A stretch of 64,000 nt of DNA, taken from Limnomonas spitsbergensis. Lineage: Eukaryota > Chlorophyta > Chlorophyceae > Chlamydomonadales. The notes beneath the pieces are model-generated. The model was given only the letters and a program-made list of their open reading frames with translations. It did no database searches and was not told the origin of the DNA. The DNA lies in NCBI GenBank assembly GCA_037349105.1, contig JAYJMM010000119.1, forward strand, positions 6,273,001 to 6,337,000, in the 5' to 3' direction. This document shows, in pieces, positions 50,801-62,429 of the stretch; the stretch's first letter is position 1; each line of letters opens with the position of its first letter. The position numbers and the translations under genes are program-made.

Positions 50801-53800
50801 TGTTGCCGCCGGAGCCGCCCCCGACCTCCTTGACAAGGACGACGATTAGGAAGATGATCATCAACAACACAACGACTGCGCAGCGATTGATTGTGAGGGG
50901 GGAGCCAGGGGAGTGGGTGAACATAGGGCCAGGCTAGTGGCCGGCCAGCGCAGGCATCAATGAGCTAAAAAGGCTGAGGGGGGTATGAATATTATTCATT
51001 GAATAAGTATCTTGGAAGGGGAAAAAGGGAAGCGCACAAATTGGGGCCCATCAGGTAAGGGGCCCCTCCTTGAGCTCAATTTCGGTCCAATAAGGTAGAG
51101 GGCCCTCCCCTGCCTCCCGCTACCAGATGGGACCCAAATCGTGTGCGAGAAGAGATGGCGGAAGGGTGCGAAGGTTGGACACAATTGGGTAGCCCTGGAT
51201 GCTGACGTTAACAGGGAAGACACGGCTGCCCCATGCCCCTAGCTTCCCCACAATTGATGTGATCCAGCAGCAGCCCGAAAGAGAAAACCAGGAGGAAACC
51301 TTCGCTCTCTCCGGGCTGTGAAGTTCAGCAAAACGTACCAGAAGTAGGGCTAGTAGCTCCTTATTGCGTCTCTTCCTAGCGCCCGGAAGACATGTCAATA
51401 AAATCAAATTCAAAGAAATCCAATATTCGCATACTGGCACACATACAGCTGCCGGAAGCCCGTAGCTATGCTTAAGAACTTAAGCTATCATCAAGCATTG
51501 AAATTTGTAATTTTGTAATCTGCAAGCCTTACTCACATAGGCTCACAGCTGCCGTGAACAGGATCTGGATCTTGAGGCTCTCGTCTAAATTTGATTTTGA
51601 AATTTTATTTGCAAGCCTTACTCACATAGGCACACAGCTGCGGTGACTATGACCAAGATCTTGAGGCTTTCATCGATGTCAGCCGGGGGAGCAGGAGGGG
51701 CTTGCAACGTCTCATCTGTTGTCGTCCTAGCACCCTGTTAGCATAACAGGGTTAAAGGTCCAGGGTAAACTACGCTAGCATAACAGGGCCTGGGGGCTGG
51801 AGTGAGCGATTAAACAATTGATACAGGGTTGAGGGTTCACGATCGACACAGGGTACGAGTGCTGGAGTAAGAATTCCAGAAGCAGGGGAGTAAATTTGTT
51901 CCTATTTATCTCAGAGTTTAGGATGTGCTGCATACCGGTGGACTGGAGGTTTTGGTTGAGGGTCTAGGGCTTTCAGTTCAAGCAGCTCTTGTGGCAGCTG
52001 AGCCTCAATAGCCCCAGGAGGGCCTCAGTCGGTGGCACTGTGTCATACAGCCCCAGAAGGGCATTACTTTCCATCAATAATTTGCAGCATCCCGGAGCGT
52101 CAAAAAGTGGGAACGAAGGGCGCCAGGCCCCTTGGAGTGAGAGTGAGGTCAGCGCCTTAGGAGCCGCACATTTTGAGCGCCATGCACGCTCAAAACCTCA
52201 TCCAACACAGGGCCACGCACCAAATGCAAACAGGCCCGGTGACCTCAACAATGAAAACGCCACCACCCTTGACAGCATTAACATCATGAAAGTAGCGTAC
52301 GCCACTACGTTGAGTCATAAACCCTCAACCCTAGGACTCAACCCCGAATGCCACTAGACTGGTGAAGGACTCAACCTAGTGGCGTTCAGGGTTGAGTCCT
52401 AGGATCAGGGTGAAAGACTTAACCTAGTGGCATTCAGGGTTGATTCCTATGATCAAGGTGAAAGTGTTTTCCTAGTGGCGTTAGTCCTGGGAATAAGGTG
52501 AAAGTGTTTTCCTAGTGGCATTCAGGGTTGAGTCCTAGGATCAAGGTGAAAGTGTTTTCCTAGTGGCGTTCAGGGTTGAGTCCTGGGATCAAGGTGAAAG
52601 TGTTTTCCTAGTGGCATTCAGGGTTGAGTCCTGGGATCAAGGTGAAAATGTTTTCCTAGTGGCGTTCAGGGTTGAGTCCTGGGATCAAGGTGAAAGTGTT
52701 TTCCTAGTGGCATTCAGGGTTGAGTCCTGGGATCAAGGTGAAAATGTTTTCCTAGTGGCATTCAGGGTTGAGTCCTAGGATCAGGGTGAAAGTGTTTTCC
52801 TAGTGGCATTCAGGGTTGAGTCCTGGGATCAAGGTGAAAATGTTTTCCTAGTGGCATTCAGGGTTGAGTCCTAGGATCAGGGTGAAAGTGTTTTCCTAGT
52901 GGCATTCAGGGTTGAGTCCTAGGATCAGGGTGAAAGTGTTTTCCTAGTGGCATTCAGGGTTGAGTCCTGGGATCAAGGTGAAAGTGTTTTCCTAGTGGCA
53001 TTCAGGGTTGAGTCCTAGGATCAGGGTGAAAGTGTTTTCCTAGTGGCATTCAGGGTTGAGTCCTGGGATCAAGGTGAAAGTGTTTTCCTAGTGGCGTTCA
53101 GGGTTGAGTCTTGGGATCAAGGTGAAAGTGTTTTCCTAGTGGCATTCAGGGTGGAGTCCTGGGATCAAGGTGAAAGTGTTTTCCTAGTGGCATTCAGGGT
53201 TGAGTCCTAGGCTCAGGGTGAAAGTGTTTTCCTAGTGGCATTCAGGGTTGAGTCCTAGGATCAGGGTGAAAGTGTTTTCCTAGTGGCATTCAGGGTTGAG
53301 TCCTGGGATCAAGGTGAAAGTGTTTTCCTAGTGGCATTCAGGGTTGAGTCCTAGGATCAGGGTGAAAGTGTTTTCCTAGTGGCATTCAGGGTTGAGTCCT
53401 GGGATCAAGGTGAAAGTGTTTTCCTAGTGGCATTCAGGGTTGAGTCCTGGGATCAAGGTGAAAATGTTTTCCTAGTGGCATTCAGGGTTGAGTCATGGGA
53501 TCAAGGTGAAAGTGTTTTCCTAGTGGCATTCAGGGTTGAGTCCTAAGATCAAGGTGAAAGTGTTTTCCTAGTGGCATTCAGGGTTGAGTCCTAAGATCAG
53601 GGTGACGATGTCTTCCTAGTGGCATTCAGGGTTGAGTCCTGGGATCAGGGTGAAGGTGGTTTCCTAGTGGCATTCAGGGTTGAGTCCTGGGATCAGGGTG
53701 AAGGTGTTTTCCTAGTGGCATTCAGGGTTGAGTCCTAGGATCAGGATGACGATGTCTTCCTAGTGGCATTCAGGGTTGAGTCCTGGGATCAGGGTGAAGG

Positions 53801-56800
53801 TGGTTTCCTAGTGGCATTCAGGGTTGAGTCCTGGGATCAGGGTGACGATGTCTTCCACAAGCAATGAGTTAACTCCCCTAGTTGACACGCCACCTCAGAT
53901 CGATTCACATGTTCATATTGCATGATGCTTTCTACGAGCGACATGCACCTGCAGATTGAGCGCCGTGATGGGAAGGCCAGCAGCAACCAAGTTGGCCAAC
54001 AGGTTCCCTACAGAGCGGAACAAGGAGCAATGGCAGGAGAGATGTGAGTCATTCTGTAGTGGTGGAAGTAATGTGACAGGATAGAGTTGGATTATGAGAG
54101 GAAGGGCAGTGTCAGCACAGTGGAGGCATGGCCATGGCCAGTGTGAGGAAAGGCAGCACAGTGGCATGACAGTGGCATGACAGTGGCAGGGCAGTGGCAT
54201 GACAGTGGCAGGACAGTGGCAGGACAGTGGCAAGACAGTGGCATGACAGTGACAAGACAGTGGCAGGACAGTGGAGGCACAGAGGTGGCCTGTGAGAGGA
54301 AAGGCAGTTGGTACAGCAGGTTTTGAGACCAACTGTACTCCAAACATTTGAACTGCGACAGAATGTGCTTTCCGTCTTGTTTATTTCTCCTTAATCGCAT
54401 CATTCCTTCTGGCCTTCAGGCTGTCATGGGAATTTAGACACAGGAAGCCACGTCATCCCGGAGATAGAAACGTTGGTTAGATCTCGTTGCTTTTTGATTT
54501 CGAAATTCAGAATCGTGAGACAAGTGACTATGTGAGTCATGTCATCATGTGTGTCACGTATTCCTGCTACGCACGTCATCATCACCCACCATCTTCAGCC
54601 CCAGCCAAGAGGAAGTCTTTGCCCCGGTTGGCCAAATCTGGCGAATCAAAGCCTGCATGCATGGGGGGGGGCGACACGCAAGTCAGATTCCGCTTTGAGA
54701 TAGGCGCATCGACGCTGTAAGAGCAGTAAGGCAGTACCAGGCGTAAATTTTGGCCAGGGCTTAACTCTATCTACCCTCCTAAAAGGTTGTTTGTTTGATT
54801 ATTTACCGAACACTACGAACTGGACCAGGAGCTGCTGTGACGTGAGGGGCAGCGTGGCGCCATTGTCGATGGACTGCAGCAGCAGTGCGGTGGCGGCATA
54901 GCCCGCGTTGTTCAGGCTGACCAGGAGACCACCTGTTGGTAAACACATGACAATGGTTGCGCAGCGCAGTGCAACGTCAGGACGTCAGAAACATGAAGAG
55001 GAGGAGAGGCACGTAGCTACATACACACAAGGAGTGCCCCCCCCACCCCCGAAGTCTCACTCTCCAAAAGGGGGGAAATGTTGATTTCTTTACATTTGAG
55101 TACGGTATCACAGTCTGGGAGTAATTTCATGACACCCAGCATCACCGGCGCCAGCACCGATAATAATCAATATGTGCAATGCTGTCTAACTGTATGAGAT
55201 TTTTCCGTTGAAGCAAAGTTGTTTGAGTAGAGACTACGAGAGCGCACCGTTGGCGGCCGCAGCCGCTAGCCTGGCTTTTGCAGCTTCAATCTCGGACTGG
55301 GACGAGAAGCTGGTGATCAGGAATTGGACCAACGTCCTACTCGCAAGCAGCCGCCGCTTGCCGCCACTACTGCCCAATGACACACCTGCAGGTTTGAATT
55401 CGAATTTCGAGGTTCGAATTTCGAGGGGCCAGGGCAAGTTTGGAATAAAAAATGTAATTTATTGCAAAATAGAGACTTCTGGAGCAGAGCTTGTTCTCAA
55501 GAGCTGTATAGGCTCATTGAGCAGCACCGTCATGCAAGTCTCGCTGACTGCGCGTATAATACCCCCCCCCCCCTATGACCTCGCCTGGATCGAGACGGTT
55601 GGAGGATGGGCTGATGTCAGCAAGTGGACTGGCGTCATGACCATCTTCCCAAGCTGGCTGTGACTCCGCCAGTCCGCGCCTCCTGTTGGAGGCTATCAAG
55701 TCTGTGGTCAACTGCTCCACCACCTGAGGGGGACATGCACAGTGCTCCTTTTTATGTGACTCAGGTGCATGTCAGCTACACTCCCGCCGCTATGCTACTT
55801 CGGCCACCAGTTGTAGGCCGGTCCAGGTCTGGATTCAGCCGGGCATCCGGAAAGAAAAAATGCGGCCGCCGAAGCTGTTGGAATGGTAGCCGATAAAATA
55901 AACAATGGGAACGCAAATTGAAAGAGCGCCAACAGGTGGCATTACGAGGGTGACATCTTAACAAGCGAATGCAGGTTTCGAAGTAGGGACGATGCAAGCA
56001 TGCATTCCAAAGCATGTACACATGGGTGACAGATCCAGTCAGAGAGCAAAACAGGGCCGGCAGGCCAAAGGAAGACCAGCAAGCCATAGCATTGAAAATT
56101 TCCCCGTTTCAGGCACACAAATCATCATGTGCATCGCTTTCCTCGCGACTCAAACCCCAGTGAATTGATGCAATTGGATAACGGGGAGAAAGGGGCAAGG
56201 GAGAGGGTTCAGAGTTGCAAGGATTTAAATTAAATTGAAAGCCGGTATAACCACATTATGCCGGGGGGCTGCTGGCACTGTAACCATCACTCACTCGGTT
56301 CGTGTTCCCGGTGACGTTTGTGACACCGAAGACAATGGCCGCAACGCCCTTCTGGAACGCGAGGACGTTTGCTGAGGTGCCGGATGTTGCTGCGGACAGG
56401 CCCTCCACAATCAGCGTGGCGGACAGGTACCAGCCGGAGGGAACCGGGGGACGTGGGGGAGACGGGGGAGATGGGGGAGAAGGCGGCGGAGGATGCGGGG
56501 GAGAGGGGGGTGGCGGGGAAGAGGCAGGAGAGGGTGGAGCCGGCGGCGGGGGGTAGGGGGGAGGTGGTGGTGGGGGAGGCGGGGGGTACGGCGGCAGTGG
56601 CGGGGGATCCACCTGTAAGGCCCAGCGCCTGGCTGATTGCGGGCTAGGAGTTGGCAGGGGCAAGAAGGTCGCCTCTAAGGCCTGGCTCCTGGCTGATGGC
56701 TGGCTGGGAGTTGGCAGGGGTAACGGGGCCGCTGCCAAGGCCTGGCGCTTGGTTGATGGTGGGCTAGGAGTTGGCAGGGGCAAGAAGGTCGCCTCTAAGG

Positions 56801-58341
56801 CCCGGCGCTTGGTTGATGGTGGGCTAGGAGTTGGCAGGGGCAAGAAGGTCGCCTCTAAGGCCTGGCGCTTGGTTGATGGTGGGCTAGGAGTTGGCAGGGG
56901 CAAGAAGGTCGCCTCTAAGGCCCGGCGCTTGGTTGACGGCGCCAATGCTGCAACCATCTGGATGTAAACCTGGGCACACGCAAGCCATCAGTCATCAGTC
57001 AATGGTGGTCCAGCAAGAAGTGCGTTGAGAGTGATGGAATGATGGGTTCAGACGGGGTTACTATTCAGTGGTCAAGTTGCAACGGTTGTCGGTTGCATCT
57101 ACGCATATACCCAACCGCCTTTTCCGAAAGTGCCAGGCAGGACATGAGGGGGAACAGACAGCACGTTCCGGCTGACATATTGCAGGGGGTCAAGGCCGGA
57201 CAAGCCACTTACATTTTGGTTTGAGGGTACCTTTCTATCCTCAAACCTGCTGGTCGTTATAAAAGTACTTTGATTGGGCTCATCGAAGCTCAATCAGAGT
57301 CTCTTCTATTTAGGGCAGGTCCCCCAGATCCGAGTCCCTGGGTCAGATATCTCAGATCTAAGTCCCTAGGGCAGGACTCACTCGTCAGTCCCTAGGGCAG
57401 GACTCACTGTGCTGTTTTGAGGCTTGCTTCCTGAAACATCTGTGAGGTTGAAGACAACCGCGGCAACGCCCGTCCGAAAAGCCAGGAGGTGTGCAGGGGT
57501 GCTGAAAGATGCCTGACGGAGTGATGGGACAGGGAGCAGGGGGGAGGGGGGAAGCGGACAAATCGTTGAATGCAGAACGTGTGTGCACCCTTTGCAGGAT
57601 ATGGATCATTGTGCATCATGAGCTCAAGCAGCCTGGTCTGTGTCACAATCACCACACCATGAACCATGGATCGAGAGCGGGGTACAGAGGACAGACAACC
57701 TGTTGGACCTATCCCCCACAGGGTCCGGGGGTCCTGGTACCCACAGGCGCGGTGCCGCGGTGGGGCCCATAACGTCTTTTCCCACACTGCTGGCGCATGC
57801 AGTCATGTCTCCCCCTCAGGAATGGAGATGTATGGATCTTGCGGGTTCATACATCCCCGAATCTAGCGCTCCCAGGACCTCGGCATTGTCCCAGGCATGC
57901 CCTCCTGACTACACACAAATCTGGCCCGTTTATGTCATCATGAGGACCTGCCTGACTGATCCCGTTAATGCTCAAGATGCTGGAAATGTAGAAAGCGGAG
58001 AAAGGAGGAGCAGGGGGTGGCGGAGGCGATGGGGGCGGGGGAGACGGGGGGTAGAAAGGAGGCGGGCGTGGGGGTGCTGGAGACGGAGGAGGGGATGGAG
58101 GAGGAGACGGAGGGGTAGCCGGGGGAGGGGACGAGGGGGGAGATGGAGGAGGAGATGGAGGGGGGGACAGAGGCGGAGACGGTGGGGGTGACGGAGGGGG
58201 GGATTGAAACGGAGGAGGAGACAGAGGGGGTGACGGAGGAGGAGACGGAGGAGGAGACGGAGGATATGACGGAGGGGGAGCCTGAGGTGAAGCTATTTGA
58301 AACAGCAACGCTGTGACAAGGAGCCTCGTCAGCACATGCAT
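50751..58341 (-). CDS. Secreted, membrane-anchored hydroxyproline-rich glycoprotein with repeated SEA-like domain
   Basis: The predicted product is a cell-surface or extracellular-matrix protein. Minus-strand exons: 58341-57952, 57512-57408, 56957-about 56285, 55385-55248, 54932-54807, 54007-53949, about 51731-51626, 50875-50784 (or to a stop at 50751). The first exon has a signal peptide (MHVLTRLLVTALLFQIASPQ), then a Pro-Pro-Ser-rich stalk that should be hydroxylated and glycosylated. A domain follows (SSILSINGISQ|ASFSTPAHLLAFRTGVAAVV). Next come a stalk of LPLPTPSPPSTKRRALEATF repeats and a second Pro stalk. A fuller second domain copy includes VEGLSAATSGTSANVLAFQK, GGKRRLLASRTLVQFLI and EIEAAKARLAAAAAN|GGLLVSLNNAGY. 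The C-terminus has one membrane helix (LKILVIVTAAVCL|FVVLLMIIFLIVVLVKE) and a Gly/Asn tail. Exon 1 needs a GC-AG intron (CAG/GCAGGT). The joins after 56957 and between 53949 and 51731 are uncertain, with at least one exon probably missed. Confidence 0.82.
51535..51675 (-). repeat. Duplicated exon end plus donor at the glycoprotein membrane-segment exon
   Basis: On the minus strand, AGCCTCAAGATC-TGGTCATAGTCACCGCAGCTGTG and the donor CTAT/GTGAGTAAGGCTTGCA at 51670-51605 recur at 51580-51525 as AGCCTCAAGATCCAGATCCT, TTCACGGCAGCTGTGAGCCT and ATGTGAGTAAGGCTTGCA. Confidence 0.85.
52370..53860. repeat. 49-bp minisatellite, about 30 copies, in a glycoprotein intron
   Basis: The unit TTCCTAGTGGCATTCAGGGT, TGAGTCCTGGGATCAAGGTG, AAAGTGTTT repeats for about 1.49 kb. 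Two main subtypes alternate (GGGATCAAGG and AGGATCAGGG). The right end passes into GACGATGTC and GAAGGTGGT variants. No exon match was found for this unit, unlike many others here. Confidence 0.95.
54110..54290. repeat. 10-12-bp repeat ACAGTGGCATG/ACAGTGGCAGG
   Basis: About 14 copies lie in the glycoprotein intron between exons at 54807 and 54007. Reverse-complement open frames here read CHCHATV and are not genic. Confidence 0.88.
55744..55900. mobile_element. Interspersed element family A (reverse copy)
   Basis: TTTTTATGTGACTCAGGTGC, GGCCACCAGTTGTAGGCCGG and TGCGGCCGCCGAAGCTGTTG. It lies in a glycoprotein intron. Confidence 0.7.
56640..56945 (-). repeat. 60-bp coding minisatellite in the glycoprotein stalk
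   Basis: Five units of 60 bp encode about 20 residues each (LEATFLPLPTPSPPSTKRRA). Nearly identical copies differ at R/Q and PP/QS positions. The period is a multiple of 3, so the stalk can change length without a frameshift. Confidence 0.9.
57360..57412 (-). repeat. 24-bp duplication of the glycoprotein exon-2 donor
   Basis: AGTCCCTAGGGCAGGACTCA occurs at 57361 and 57387. Read on the minus strand both copies begin with the GTGAGT donor of exon 2. Confidence 0.8.
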
Positions 58342-60217
58342 GGTTGTGTTCCTGACGCAGACCATGCGCATGCGTCCATGAACGTGCGGCTTCCTCTCAT
58401 GCAACCAGCGGCTGCCTTTAGGCATCAGAGAGTTAAACACTCATTCATCCATGCAAGCTGCGATGGTCTGGTGGGGCAGCTGTTTTTTTGTCCTGAAGGG
58501 AAGACCGCTTCGGGCTTTGACTTAGGGTAGACCTGCAGGTTGTAGGAAGGTTGCGCCATTGAATGAAGTGCGGGTCTCAGCTGCAAATGTGCATCACTGC
58601 ACATCTTCGACAAATTATGCGAGCGCCCATGTGAACAACACCTTCGAGACCGGGAGCTTACCTGTAGAGACCAGGAGGACAAACGCTGAGGCTAGTACCG
58701 GAGAGATAGGAAATCAATAACGTGCAGAAGTAAGAGGTAACGTAAGATAATTAAATTGCAACAACTTCGGTTTCGGCCTCCTCGGTTGACTACCAACTCG
58801 CGGACACGCATCGGCAAGCCAGCAACAGAACATGAACCGGCAGCCGCGCTGAAAACGCATGTGAATGTTGGAATGGAGCCATTCACGGAAGCACTGCCGG
58901 ACAAACGCACAAATTTGATAACTCTTTTAGCCATGCATATAATCTTGGATGCCTTTGATTGAACCTTATAGATGGGCTACCGCTGTGGTTAACGACGCAC
59001 ACGTCCGCCTGATGGAAGAAGCCCAGATAGACAGCTTGTCGTTGCCCGCCCTGCTTCCCGATTAAGTTATGCAATGGTGATGAATGTGAAGCAGGAAGAG
59101 CTTTGCCGATGCTGTCAAAGGAGGCCGGGATGGGTGCTAAAAACAAGCTTGATGATGAGGCACCAGACGTTTCATGCATGGCACGCACGCATCCTCGTCT
59201 CCAGCTCCCATCTTACGCAATCGTCGCTGTATTTCCATATTCACTGCCGTTGCACGGCCTTTGCTGGACAGCCTAGAGGCTAGGCACCTAGAGTGAAACT
59301 AGGTATGCATGAATTCATGAAATCCATGAATGCATGTTGTATGCATGCCTCAGACGCAAATCATGACTGGCCTTGGGCCTAGGAATCTAGCGACGTAGGA
59401 AGGCGTTATACTCACCACTGGATGTGGCCATGTGCTGATGGAGCAAGCGACTTTGATCTGGACACATGCTGCAGGTGAGTTCAAGTTGCTGCCTTTTTGT
59501 ATGCTCCTGTCTTGTACGATACCCTTGTCCAGGCTTCTGTCCATGTGGGTGCATGGGAGTACACTCAAGACGCAGTGAGTGCATAAGCTATGGTACATTG
59601 GCCAAGGGCTTGCCAGCAGCCCATCACGTTGTCAAGCCTCCAACCCGCTGCCACCCTCACAGCTGCATGGAGTTGCATGGGTTGTTTGCGGCTGTACGGG
59701 GGAGAGGATGTGAACATTGGGTAGGGGGCCTGTGCATGGGTTGCAGTGAGTGTTTGGGAGCACACTCACAATGCAGGGAGGCCGGGAGGGGCAGGCCCCT
59801 CCTCAGGAACATGCCAAGTGTGCCGTTACTGGAAAGGGAGATGAAGACCCCACACACACAGAGTATAACATCAGAGGCTTGACTATGAAGGCTGGCATGG
59901 TCTCAACCGACATTTACTGCAAGACCATTGGTTAGTTGCAAGGCTTCAACCGCAGTGCCTGTCTAGGATCCAAGGCGGGAGACTTGCCTCAGGCTGCCCA
60001 GATTTGCCAGTCCTGCTCCTTAGCCACGGCCATGCCGCCTGTCATCAGGGCCCTACCTGACTTGTGGACAGCCAGCCTGGAGACGATGGATGACATCATT
60101 GGTGGCATCCATGCCCAGAGGTCGAAGGACCTACCCCGCCACACGATCTTCTTTCTCCCCCTGTCTAGATCAACAAGTTCCGTGTTCCTGCCCCCCTCAC
60201 ATAGGAGGGTAGCATGG

Positions 60218-60340
60218 CTGCACCGTGGTCCTAGCTGTGCATGGTAGCTGGAATTGAGCTCAGTCATTCTCTACCAGCCCCACAGTCCCACACGGCCGAG
60301 CGTTCAGCAGCGCTCAGCGATTATGCACTGTTATGAACTG
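60218..60340. mobile_element. Interspersed element family D (forward copy)
   Basis: GCATGGTAGCTGGAATTGAG, CTCTACCAGCCCCACAGTCC, CACACGGCCGAGCGTTCAGC. Confidence 0.6.
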
Positions 60341-61599
60341 GGGTTGTTGCCAGGATGGGTTACCATGATAACAACGTGCGGCCAGCAGTCCTGGAGGAGG
60401 CCAGGGAATGGAAGCTGGCGCATCCTGACAGTGCGCCAAAAGGGAGGCAGCTGTTGAAAGTGTAGGCTGGCGTCATTTGTAAGACCTATGGGCCTTGCTC
60501 AGCAGGCGCAGTGACCGACCAACTCAATGTTGAGGAGAGGGGGAACAGAAGGGGAATAGAGGGGACAGAAGTAAGAGATCCCAATAACAGGGGAGATGCA
60601 CACAGAATATACCAGTAAGCCAGCACTCATGACCTCTGGTTTATGAATAATACAGGTGAGGTGGGTTAGGTGACAGAGTTCGATGTATACGCAAAGTTAG
60701 AGCACCTCAATGTCTTCCACTTTGTGGCGTTGCATGACAGCACGGTAAGCTGTGTTGTGCATCAGTCGTGCACTCACGAAGGCAACACAACATCCTGTTA
60801 GGTTCAAGATTTAAAACTAAAATGATATATTAGTACCGGATTAGTACCGTACAATTGCACGCAAATTTCACACAAAACAAAAGCTGAGGGCCCCATTGAA
60901 GTGTGGTTGATGGGAGGTATGGGGGAGGTGCACTGCTGGCATGTTGACCACATCAGATCCGTGAGGCACCTGGGTGCAATGGCAATCAGAACCAGGAAAC
61001 CATCCTTAGCAGGGGAAGTGGGATGTGAAACTCCGAGGGGGGGAAACAGATATAGACTGTCCTTATTCCCAGCCTGTTGTCTCATCGGTATCCCCCAGCC
61101 TTTCAAGAGTATAGCCCTCAATCACCCACAATTGATGGTGGCCCCAAATGAAGCTATCAATATAAATCTGGGCATTGCTCAAAAAGGCTAGAAGCTATCA
61201 AGAAGATGTCCAGCCTGCTGTCCAAGGCATGCATCAAATGTGATGCTCTGCTGAACTGTAAAAATTAAAAAATACACAGCTGGCACAATGGACAAGACAA
61301 TGTAATAATGTATGCCTCGTTGGCACATTCCCTGCTCTCGTTCCCCACCCACTCACTGCTACGATTAAGGCTGTAAATAGGCACCAGCAGCCCCATGTTT
61401 CCGCAGCCGGTCGCGTGCCAGGGCATGTAGCACCCCTCGGCTTGACCTACGCCGTGACGTGCCCCTTTGAGCAGGGCCCAAGGGTTTTATGTCATTTACC
61501 TATGCCGTAACGTGCCACCTTGTAAGATCTGATTCCAGAGACCTGGGTACTGATAAATTCTCATGACTTTGACATGAGCTCCAGGAACGTCTTCGAGTT

Positions 61600-61995
61600 G
61601 TACTGGGCCGGCTTGGAACATCCTTTGTCCTTCCTTTCCAACCTTTGGTCTGCCCCTTCACTTTTTACCCCTTTCATCTTTTTGTTCTACCCCTTTCACT
61701 TAGGCGCCCACGCGGCCGTGCCTTTTTTGAGCAGAGCCCAGAGGTGTAACGTCATTGACTGAGGCCGGTTTGGGTGGGATGCCCTAGCTTCTGTGGAAGA
61801 CGTGGTAGATATCATTGAGGCATCGACGTTCTCAGAGGCTGGAACTTCCTATGCCTTTCTTTACCGGCCTTTTGTCTGTCCCTTCTCTTTATTCCCCCTT
61901 TTCCCTTTTTTCTGCCTCAATTAGTTTGGCGCCCACGCGGCCGACGGAGCCTTTATGAGCTGGGCCCAGAGGTGTAACGTCATTCAATTGAGGAT
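61600..61995. repeat. About 225-bp tandem duplication carrying two family C elements
   Basis: Both halves hold GAAC(A/T)TCCT..CCTTTCTTTACC-like pyrimidine stretches and end with GGCGCCCACGCGGCCG...GCCCAGAGGTGTAACGTCATT. The family C unit was evidently duplicated together with its flank. Confidence 0.7.
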
Positions 61996-62429
61996 GCAGC
62001 TCCCACCCAGCTTGAGCGCTCAACCACGGTCAGTTCGAGACGGACAAACATTCGAGCATGGAATCGGGAGGCAGGCCTCGGGGCCAGCCCTTTAATGTAT
62101 ACGCTCAGCTCATAAAAATAAAAAATCATGTGCATTATCATTTTAAATCTGAGGGGCGGATGGACTTACCAGTACACCGAGCGCCAAGATACCGGTAGAT
62201 GGTGCATGCAAAACTGTCGCTAGGGATGGTTAGATGGAAACATTAACTGTGATGTGTGCCTAACACGTTCGAGAATTCAAGGTTTGAAGGGGCACCAGCC
62301 TAGGAGGAGTGACTGTGAATCACTGCGAAAATAAAACTGTGGTGCCGGCACCAAGTATCAACTCCCTTCTAGCATACTAACCGAACTTGTCTTATTGCCC
62401 CGGTATATTGTTCAAGACATAAATAACTG

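Larger units (their letters stand above)
58342..62429. other. Right intergenic region: elements only, no recognised gene
   Basis: A family D copy lies at 60218-60338 and family C copies at 61445-61510, 61702-61765 and 61928-61990. Overlapping open frames at 59936-60267 on both strands (for example QICQSCSLATAMPPVIRALP) resemble no family. The region holds no exon I would defend. Confidence 0.5.

Noticed and set aside
52563..52778. Open frame of AFRVESWDQGE cycles
   Set aside because: Part of the 49-bp intronic minisatellite.
56302..56967. Plus-strand Gly-rich open frames opposite the glycoprotein exon
   Set aside because: Shadows of the Pro-rich coding strand, whose splice phases and domain matches support the minus strand.
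59936..60267. Opposed open frames on both strands
   Set aside because: Neither shows a family match or splice context, and they run into a family D element. Left as unassigned.
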